Positions 1 through 5,376 of a DNA stretch of 5,376 bases are shown piece by piece. The stretch is from an uncultured Bdellovibrio sp. (lineage in GTDB: Bacteria; Bdellovibrionota; Bdellovibrionia; Bdellovibrionales; Bdellovibrionaceae): contig CAMLRE010000178.1 in NCBI GenBank assembly GCA_946482355.1, forward strand, positions 1 through 5,376, read 5' to 3'. Position 1 is the first letter of the stretch, and every line of letters begins with the position of its first letter. The notes under the pieces were generated by a model. That model was given only the letters and a program-made list of their open reading frames with translations, made no database searches and was not told the origin of the DNA. A program made the position numbers and the translations under genes.

Positions 1-1697
1 GGACAAAGTTAGAAATGTCTTACGGAAGTTACGTCGATACAGCTAACTTACAGCAGTTTGAAAAATTTAAAGCTGCGTTTGCTGAATTATTAGATGATGC
101 TGATCTGGCTCGCTTAGGTTCTGCAAAAGATTTATTTTATCAAAAGATTAACTTAGAGCAAAAACTTAAGCGTGATGATTTTTTAGTGGCGATGCTGCAA
201 TCATGGATTACGGTAGATCAGGCCTTAGAGCATAAAAAATTATTACAAGGTATTATCAAAGACTTTATTCAGCAAACGGTCGATGTAAAACTTCGCCTTT
301 CTGACTGGTTAAATTTATTAAGTTCGCGTTTAGCAAAAAAAGAAATCAAAGTCGAGCAGCCCACACGCTCAGGTGTTCAGGTTCTTCCGATCAATTCGGC
401 ACAAGTACTTGAAGCGACTCATCGTTTATGGGTGGGTCTTGATGAATCAGGTTTAAAAGGCAAACAAACATCTTTAATTCCTTTGGCTGATATTGAAGAG
501 CTTAAAAAAACTTTTGATTTGGCTCTTGATTACCCTGAAGAATCACATGCAGATTTTAATTTACGTTGGTATTCGATGGCTCAGTGTAAAGAGCAGTATT
601 TTACCTGCGCCCATGTTTCAGCAACCGGCGATCCTTTAAATACGTCATTATATTTTTTAGAAAATAATAAAAAACCAGAAGCTGTAAGTTATCCAGCCAC
701 CATGGTGGATTTAAAACAGCAGGCTTTTACGATTGAACAGCATCCGGAATTGCAGCGCAAACTTGAACTAGAAAATACAGCTTCAGAACTTGAAGTAGGT
801 CATTTAACTCTTAAGTCGTTAGCTCCAACAGATTTAGAAGCTTACGATCAGTGTTCATTTAAGTTTTTAGCCCGTAAAGGATTTAAACTGCAACAGTTTG
901 ACACTTTAGGTTTAGAAATCGACCCGCGCCAAAAAGGAACATTAATTCACGATTTATTTAAGTTCATCGTGCAAGATAAAAACTATTTAACGATCGGTGA
1001 AAAAGATTTATCAGCGCATTTAGATAAAGAACGTAAAGAAAGAAATTTATTTCCGTTCTTAGATGTTTTCTGGGGCCCGCATAAAGAAAAACTTGTGGCC
1101 ATTGGTCTGAAATTTATTGCCGCTGAAAAATCACGTCTTCAGGCCTTTACAACACTTCGTCATAAAACCGAAGAAGTTGTACAAGTGTATTATGATCTAG
1201 AGAAATTTGAATTCACGCAAACGCAGCCTTCAGGCAAACACTTCACTATTAAAGGCCGTCTGGATCGTTTAGATATCGACGAGAAAACCCAGCAGGGCAT
1301 TGTCATTGATTATAAATCTTCAAAATCTAGTGATACTAGCTTTGCTGAAAAGTGGGTTGAAAACTCTGAATTTCAATTGCTGATTTATTCTTTAGCTGTA
1401 GAGCAGATGTTTTCAGTTAAAGCTGTGGGGGCAATTTATTACTTCTATAAAACTTTAGAGCAGCAATATGGCTATTTATTAGAAAGCGATAATGTTTTTA
1501 AAGATCATGTCGAGCACACGAAAAAAACGTTAATCGATCAAGCCGCACAGGCCGAGATTTATTCATCTTTTCAGACAAAGATTAAAGATATTTTTACAAA
1601 CATCGAAAAAAGTAGTTTTGCGGTTAAACCGCGCACAAGTAAAGTTTGCGATAACTGTGAATGGGTAGAAACATGTCGAGTAAAAAATTTGAAATAG
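1..1697 (+). CDS. addB: AddB-type helicase-nuclease subunit, 5'-truncated by the window edge
   Basis: This is the nuclease-bearing AddB/RexB subunit of the AddAB complex, which processes double-strand DNA ends for RecA-dependent repair in the cytoplasm. The reading frame is open to the window edge, and no start signal precedes the ATG at 15, so the true start is probably upstream; AddB proteins usually run about 900-1200 residues and only some 560 are visible. Counting from the ATG at 15, residues 120-150 (GVQVLP..., then VGLDESG) match the motif V area of the helicase-like domain. Residues about 270-560 form a PD-(D/E)XK nuclease: GTLIH with H312, GRLDRLD with D417, IDYKSS with D432 and K434, and EFQLLIY with Q454. 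C280 plus C545, C548 and C554 (CxxCx5C) match the 4Fe-4S staple of AddB nucleases. All catalytic residues look intact. It could be annotated only as a PD-(D/E)XK nuclease, but the adjacent helicase supports AddB. Confidence 0.88.
   Translation, partial: TKLEMSYGSYVDTANLQQFEKFKAAFAELLDDADLARLGSAKDLFYQKINLEQKLKRDDFLVAMLQSWITVDQALEHKKLLQGIIKDFIQQTVDVKLRLSDWLNLLSSRLAKKEIKVEQPTRSGVQVLPINSAQVLEATHRLWVGLDESGLKGKQTSLIPLADIEELKKTFDLALDYPEESHADFNLRWYSMAQCKEQYFTCAHVSATGDPLNTSLYFLENNKKPEAVSYPATMVDLKQQAFTIEQHPELQRKLELENTASELEVGHLTLKSLAPTDLEAYDQCSFKFLARKGFKLQQFDTLGLEIDPRQKGTLIHDLFKFIVQDKNYLTIGEKDLSAHLDKERKERNLFPFLDVFWGPHKEKLVAIGLKFIAAEKSRLQAFTTLRHKTEEVVQVYYDLEKFEFTQTQPSGKHFTIKGRLDRLDIDEKTQQGIVIDYKSSKSSDTSFAEKWVENSEFQLLIYSLAVEQMFSVKAVGAIYYFYKTLEQQYGYLLESDNVFKDHVEHTKKTLIDQAAQAEIYSSFQTKIKDIFTNIEKSSFAVKPRTSKVCDNCEWVETCRVKNLK
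1663..1668 (+). promoter_or_regulatory. Weak ribosome binding site candidate (GGGTAG) deciding the addA start
   Basis: GGGTAG ends four bases before ATG 1673, within the last codons of addB. The match and the spacing are poor. No purine-rich element precedes the alternative in-frame ATG at 1661 (upstream bases GCGATAACTGTGA), so this favours 1673. Initiation here may depend on ribosomes finishing addB at the TAG at 1695-1697. Confidence 0.35.
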
Positions 1698-4600
1698 ATT
1701 TCTCTCAGCCGCAGAATAAAGTGCAGTTTATCCGCGCCGGAGCCGGCGCGGGTAAAACGACAACTTTGATTGCCACTTGTATTGCTTTTGCCAAACAGTT
1801 TAAGGCTAAGAACGGTCGTTTTCCTAAAATCATTATTACGACTTTTACTAAAAAAGCCACACAAGAAATCAAAGAGCGTTTGATTATCGAAGCTTTAGAA
1901 ACACACGATGAAGAGCTGTTTCAATACTTTAATAAAAAGTCATTGGTTCAGATCGGAACTATTCACAATATTTTAAATTTATTTTTACGCCAACATTCTG
2001 AAGCGATTGGTTTACCGGCAGATCTGACTATTGTTAACGATTACAAAATCTTCTTTGCTTTAAAAAAGCATATTAAAAATGTTTTCGAAAAAAATCCGCA
2101 ATATCAAACGCTGTTAGACCATTACCGTTTTGATCAGCTGATGCAGCTTCTTTTAAAGTCATCGAGCTTAAAACTGGAATACCCGAACTTCAGAGCTGTA
2201 AGTTTAGAAGCTTTACAAGAAGCGGCCAAAACAGAGCGCCAAGGCGTACTGGCCACTTTAGATCTATTTTTAGCCGGAGCTAACGGGTATCCTGAAAAAT
2301 GGCTTCCGCATGTTGATTTTTTAAAGCTTGTTAAAAAATCTATTCTTGAACAAAATTTTGATTCGTTAGTGCAGGCGTATGAAACAAAGCCACGTAAATA
2401 CACATTAAGTAAAGCAAAACCTGAAATCGATAAAGAATTAGATGAAGCGATAGGTGCTATTTTTAAAGAGCCATGTCTTTCTCCGATGTCTTTTGACCAG
2501 TATTTAAAAGTGGCTGATGAAATTCATAAGCTGTTTGCTGCTTTAGCGCAGGAAGCTTCAGAATTTATCGAAAAGCTTCGTTTAAGCAGCGGCGAAATGT
2601 CGATTTCTGATTTAGAGCTTTTATCGATGAAAATCATTTCTGAAAACCCGCAGGCGATGCAGGCCTTTGCCTCGCAATTTGATTTTATCATGGTCGATGA
2701 ATACCAAGATACCTCACCACTGCAGGTTAAGATTTTAAACCAATTAATGCAGGATAAATTTCAGTTTATCGTCGGCGACCCGCAACAAAGTATTTACCTA
2801 TTCCGTGGCGCCAGATCTGAAGTTTTCACGAATAAAGAAAAAGAAATTAATAAACAGGGTTATCCAACGACGCAAAGAATGCAGAATTTTAGATCGCATG
2901 CACGCTTGATGACATTTATGAATGACTTCTTTAAAGGTTATTCAAGCCAGTTTATGCCGATGCAAACAAAGAATGACGACTTTACACCTAGAAATTTTCC
3001 AGAAGCGTCTTTTGTAACAACAGTTGAATTTGAATTTGGTGCGATTGTCACGCAAGCCATGAATTTGCATAAAAAAGGTATTCCTTTTTCAGATATCACA
3101 GTTTTATTTAAGAAAAACTCAGATATCTTAGAATTTGCTAAATACGCCAATCAGTTTAATTTACCGGTGCAAGTACAAATTTCTAAAGGCTTTGAAGATA
3201 AATCAGAAGTCGGCGATTTACTGGCGTTACTGCGCTTTTTAATTAACCCTTTTGATAACCATAATTTAATTCGCTTAGTACGTGCGCCTTGGTTTGCGAT
3301 TTCAGATCAGGAAATCATTCAGCTACGCCAAGACGAAACAACAACATCGTTCTGGTTGCAGTTAAAAAAGAAAAATCATCCGGTTTTTCAAAATTTAAAA
3401 GCTATTGAAAAACAGTACCTTGAAAAAGGCGTTTCCGAGGCTTTATTTTATTTTATCAGCCATTCTATTTTTTTAGATTCTTCAGCGCATTTTGATCCAA
3501 CATCTCTACGTGAAGCCAATGTCTGGAAGTTTATGCAGACCGTAATGGCTAACGAAATGCGTGCCGATTTTAACTTAAGTGATTTTGTTAATCATGAACT
3601 AACGCAATTTAACTCAGACCTTTCTTCGTCAGATGGAGAAGGTGTTCCGTTATTTGCAGCTAACCGTGTTTCACTTATGACCGTGCATGGTTCAAAAGGT
3701 TTGCAGTTTAAACATGTCATTATCAGTGGTTTTAATTTAGCTGTTAGAAATTCAGGAACCGAAGTTTTTACTTTTGACGAAGACACAGCTCAGTACGCTT
3801 TAAAAGTACAGCTTCCGCAATTCGATAAAGGGTTTGCTACGACTTGGGCTGATTTAGTGTATCAAAAATTTTTAACACGCGCGCGCGAAGAAAATGACCG
3901 TGTTCTTTACGTGGCGATGACCCGTGCGATTGATTCGTTAACGTTAATTCGCGAACAGGTTAAAAAAGATCCGCCAAAGAATTCTTGGTTAGAAAAAATC
4001 AATTGGATTCCTGAACAGTTCGAATCAGATAAATATGGCGTTGAATTTTTAGATATTAATGAAGAACCGCAGCCTTTACAGCTAGAAGTTCAAAAAGCGA
4101 CACAAACACTTAAGCCCCTAAATCTTGAAAAAGACTACCGCGTATCAGCCGGGGTTACGAGTTTACTCTCAGCAGAGCTTCCATATGAAAAAGAAGCCAC
4201 AAATGCCAAAGCTGATCGTTTAGCTGAAGAACTCAGTGAACAAACTGTTAAAGCCTACAATAAAACACAAAAAGGAACTGATCTTCATAAGTTCTTTGAA
4301 TCGTTAAAATACAACTCTATTGCTGAAGTGGCGCAAGGTTTGCCAGACGCTGACCGCAAAGCTTTACAGTGGTTAACCGATCAAAAAGAAGTTAATCTTC
4401 GTGAAATGTTTGATCGTGGTCATGTTGAATGGGGTTTTGGTTTAAAAGTTAAATCCGGCGGGCAAACCCGCATGGTACAGGGGCAGATCGATGCATGGGG
4501 CTTTGTCGGCGATGATTTGTATATTCTTGACTATAAAACAGGAAGCACGAAATACTTAGACAAGGCCTTTGATCAGTTACGGGCTTATGCGGGTTGCTTA

Positions 4601-4723
4601 AAACAAATGGGATTGGTGAATAAAAACCAACGTATTCGTTTGGCGGTGATTTATCCGTTTGATCAAGTGGTGAAGTTTCAAGATATTTTCGAACAAGATG
4701 TACACCTGGAGTTTGCAACATGA
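1673..4723 (+). CDS. addA: AddA-type UvrD/RecB family helicase-nuclease
   Basis: ATP-driven 3'-5' DNA helicase with its own nuclease, the motor subunit of AddAB. With ATG 1673 as residue 1 (1016 residues) the superfamily 1A motifs are complete: Walker A RAGAGAGKT (K28), Ia TFTKKAT (57-63), GTIHN (95-99), II DEYQDT (342-347), III GDPQQSIYLFRG (368-379), IV QNFRS (404-408), V TVHGSKGLQF (670-679) and VI VAMTRA (747-752). The C-terminal RecB-like nuclease has H872, E919, GQID (D940), LDYKT (D953, K955) and QLRAY (968-972), all intact. At 1016 residues it is shorter than typical AddA (about 1200). The N-terminus enters Walker A after only about 20 residues, with no clear UvrD Q-motif, as in RecB. 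An in-frame ATG at 1661 is possible, but nothing like a ribosome site precedes it; 1673 has a weak GGGTAG. The gene overlaps addB by 25 bases, which suggests translational coupling. RecB or a generic UvrD-like helicase are the alternatives; pairing with AddB favours AddA. Confidence 0.92.
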   Translation: MSSKKFEIDFSQPQNKVQFIRAGAGAGKTTTLIATCIAFAKQFKAKNGRFPKIIITTFTKKATQEIKERLIIEALETHDEELFQYFNKKSLVQIGTIHNILNLFLRQHSEAIGLPADLTIVNDYKIFFALKKHIKNVFEKNPQYQTLLDHYRFDQLMQLLLKSSSLKLEYPNFRAVSLEALQEAAKTERQGVLATLDLFLAGANGYPEKWLPHVDFLKLVKKSILEQNFDSLVQAYETKPRKYTLSKAKPEIDKELDEAIGAIFKEPCLSPMSFDQYLKVADEIHKLFAALAQEASEFIEKLRLSSGEMSISDLELLSMKIISENPQAMQAFASQFDFIMVDEYQDTSPLQVKILNQLMQDKFQFIVGDPQQSIYLFRGARSEVFTNKEKEINKQGYPTTQRMQNFRSHARLMTFMNDFFKGYSSQFMPMQTKNDDFTPRNFPEASFVTTVEFEFGAIVTQAMNLHKKGIPFSDITVLFKKNSDILEFAKYANQFNLPVQVQISKGFEDKSEVGDLLALLRFLINPFDNHNLIRLVRAPWFAISDQEIIQLRQDETTTSFWLQLKKKNHPVFQNLKAIEKQYLEKGVSEALFYFISHSIFLDSSAHFDPTSLREANVWKFMQTVMANEMRADFNLSDFVNHELTQFNSDLSSSDGEGVPLFAANRVSLMTVHGSKGLQFKHVIISGFNLAVRNSGTEVFTFDEDTAQYALKVQLPQFDKGFATTWADLVYQKFLTRAREENDRVLYVAMTRAIDSLTLIREQVKKDPPKNSWLEKINWIPEQFESDKYGVEFLDINEEPQPLQLEVQKATQTLKPLNLEKDYRVSAGVTSLLSAELPYEKEATNAKADRLAEELSEQTVKAYNKTQKGTDLHKFFESLKYNSIAEVAQGLPDADRKALQWLTDQKEVNLREMFDRGHVEWGFGLKVKSGGQTRMVQGQIDAWGFVGDDLYILDYKTGSTKYLDKAFDQLRAYAGCLKQMGLVNKNQRIRLAVIYPFDQVVKFQDIFEQDVHLEFAT
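1682..1688 (+). other. Candidate -1 slippery heptamer (A AAA AAT) in the addB/addA overlap
   Basis: In the addB frame the codons are GTA AAA AAT TTG AAA TAG, giving the heptamer pattern X XXY YYZ four codons before the addB stop. A one-base backward slip would continue in the addA frame at its fifth and sixth codons (AAA, then TTT GAA) and produce an AddB-AddA fusion. Frame geometry and motif are directly visible; function is not shown. A-runs are common in AT-rich genes, and the only strong hairpin starts 38 bases downstream, farther than usual stimulators. Confidence 0.25.
1727..1756 (+). repeat. GC-rich inverted repeat over the addA Walker A codons
   Basis: The left arm at 1727-1740 pairs with the right arm at 1743-1756 around a two-base centre (AG). 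The inner nine pairs, CCGCGCCGG against CCGGCGCGG, are perfect and all G-C; outside them come one G-U wobble and four A-U pairs. In RNA the innermost pair would open to a four-base loop, leaving about 13 pairs. It begins 54 bases after the addA ATG and is strikingly GC-rich for this AT-rich gene. It encodes part of RAGAGAGK, so alanine and glycine codons force some of the GC content. There is no following T-run, so it is not an intrinsic terminator. Any role in translation or frameshifting is inference. Confidence 0.6.
4708..4711 (+). promoter_or_regulatory. Ribosome binding site (GGAG) for the HAMP-like membrane protein gene
   Basis: GGAG lies eight bases before the ATG at 4720, inside the last codons of addA. 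It is the clearest Shine-Dalgarno match in the window and supports 4720 as the start, giving a stop/start overlap (ATGA) with addA. Confidence 0.7.
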
Positions 4724-5163
4724 GATTTTTAAGACGTCAGTACTTCATTTATCCTGAAATTCAAAAACCCTTAATGATGCAAATCTTCGTAGGCTTAACA
4801 ATTCTATCGATCATTCAGATGGCTGGCATTTATCTAGCTATGAAATGGATGGGGCAGCAAGTAGCGGCCGATATCAGTATCGTGGTTGACTACCGCGTTT
4901 TAGGCCCGTGGAAGCAGTTTTTATATTTATCAATTATTCTTCCGATGATTTTAAATTTAGTGATCGGCATTTTTATCGTGCTTTACACATCAAACAAATT
5001 TGCAGGCCCGTTATTTCGTTTAGAGCGTGAAATCGACCGCTACTTAAGCGGCGAAACAGACAGTATTCAGGTTAAGTTTAGAACAACTGATTACTTACAT
5101 TCACTGGCGCAAAAAATTAATTCGATCGATCAAAAATCTAAACGCCAGCAAAACTTAACTTAA
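4720..5163 (+). CDS. Small inner-membrane protein with two membrane segments and a HAMP-like tail
   Basis: Function unknown; no known gene recognised. The 147-residue product has a basic N-terminus (MRFLRRQ), a hydrophobic segment at about residues 18-42, a short loop of some 24 residues likely outside the membrane, and a second hydrophobic segment at about 67-90. A charged cytoplasmic region follows: SNKFAGPLFRLEREI (91-105), then RTTDYLHSLAQKIN (121-134). The GP after the second segment, the amphipathic first helix and the D-x-x-x-x-LA-x-x-IN second helix resemble a HAMP linker of chemoreceptors and sensor kinases. No kinase, cyclase or methyl-accepting domain follows; the protein stops about 13 residues after the HAMP-like part, and no output domain continues in the next gene. 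Its ATG overlaps the addA stop as ATGA, with GGAG eight bases upstream, so it is probably translated with addA. The HAMP assignment is by pattern only; the membrane topology is surer. Confidence 0.8.
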   Translation: MRFLRRQYFIYPEIQKPLMMQIFVGLTILSIIQMAGIYLAMKWMGQQVAADISIVVDYRVLGPWKQFLYLSIILPMILNLVIGIFIVLYTSNKFAGPLFRLEREIDRYLSGETDSIQVKFRTTDYLHSLAQKINSIDQKSKRQQNLT

Positions 5164-5165
5164 AA

Positions 5166-5376
5166 ATGACGGCACAGGCGTACTTTAGAAATTTAGGTAT
5201 AGGTGTTTCTTGGTTTGAACGCTTGGTGCTTGTTCCTGTTTTAATCTACATGCTTAATAAAGCCGGCGAAATTTATTCGCGTGTGGGATTTCAAAAATCG
5301 CTTATCGTTTTCGTATTGGTTTTTTATATTGCCGGTAAATGGGCTTATCAATATTGGGTAAAACCTTTGTTCTGGA
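5166..5376 (+). CDS. Putative small membrane protein, 3'-truncated by the window edge
   Basis: An open frame begins with ATG at 5166, two bases after the stop of the HAMP-like gene, and stays open for 70 codons to the window end. The visible protein begins MTAQAYFRNLGIGVSWFE and has two hydrophobic stretches, at about residues 19-30 and 45-57, separated by a polar, charged linker; tryptophan and tyrosine cluster at the segment ends (KWAYQYWVKPLFW). This suggests an integral membrane protein, but no family is recognised. There is no good Shine-Dalgarno sequence before the ATG (the preceding bases are AAAACTTAACTTAA), so translation would rely on reinitiation after the upstream stop. The tight spacing and same strand argue for membership of the same operon. 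The next in-frame ATG is at residue 29, inside the first hydrophobic stretch, and is less likely. Confidence 0.6.
   Translation, partial: MTAQAYFRNLGIGVSWFERLVLVPVLIYMLNKAGEIYSRVGFQKSLIVFVLVFYIAGKWAYQYWVKPLFW

Noticed and set aside
1661..1672. ATG 1661 as the addA start, adding MGRN
   Set aside because: No ribosome binding sequence precedes it, and the extra four residues match nothing; 1673 is modestly better supported, though not proven.
1727..1756. Hairpin as a Rho-independent terminator between addB and addA
   Set aside because: No T-run follows on either strand, and it lies inside a conserved coding motif of a gene that continues for another 2.9 kb.
1571..1864. Minus-strand open frame across the addB/addA junction
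   Set aside because: It lies antisense to conserved nuclease and Walker A coding sequence and its translation shows no domain; a shadow frame.
3878..3887. Ten-base alternating CG run (CGCGCGCGCG), a possible Z-DNA site
   Set aside because: It is the coding sequence for Arg-Ala-Arg just before motif VI; too short and codon-explained to claim a structural role.
2134..4721. Other minus-strand open frames of 64-90 codons (2134-2403, 2938-3150, 3592-3786, 4449-4721)
   Set aside because: All are antisense to the intact addA frame, lack ribosome sites or recognisable protein features, and are of the length expected by chance.
1..5376. A new defence or mobile system
   Set aside because: No integrase, transposase, toxin-antitoxin pair, direct repeats or att-like ends are visible; the two large genes are explained by AddAB repair.

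Overview
This window is coding on the + strand from end to end, with no gap longer than 2 bases between genes. It holds a recombinational-repair gene pair of the AddAB (RexBA) type followed by two small membrane-protein genes. All four genes look like one operon. The base composition is AT-rich (roughly 40% GC by eye), with heavy use of TTA for leucine and AAA for lysine. Together with the addB-then-addA order and the HAMP-like membrane protein, this would fit a lower-GC Bdellovibrio/Bacteriovorax-type (former deltaproteobacterial) genome. That placement is inference; no taxonomic marker is present.

Layout: (1) 1-1697 is the 3' part of addB. It covers the end of the helicase-like region and a PD-(D/E)XK nuclease domain with the four cysteines of the iron-sulfur 'staple'. 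The gene starts upstream of the window. (2) About 1673-4723 is addA, a UvrD/RecB-type superfamily 1 helicase with all motifs intact and its own C-terminal PD-(D/E)XK nuclease. It overlaps the end of addB by 25 bases. (3) 4720-5163 encodes a 147-residue protein with two membrane segments and a HAMP-like tail. It overlaps addA by the four bases ATGA. (4) 5166-5376 is the start of a second small membrane protein that runs off the window.

The first two products should form a two-nuclease helicase-nuclease that resects double-strand DNA ends for RecA loading. Nothing in the sequence shows why two membrane proteins sit behind them; they may simply share a transcript. No promoter, terminator, RNA gene, mobile element or CRISPR array is visible.

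The most unusual signals are at the addB/addA junction. A slippery heptamer (A AAA AAT) lies in the addB frame exactly where a -1 shift would enter addA. A very GC-rich, near-perfect 14-pair inverted repeat lies over the addA Walker A codons 38 bases further on. Both could be chance or codon constraint. Otherwise this is an ordinary AddAB locus, and I see no convincing new defence or mobile system.
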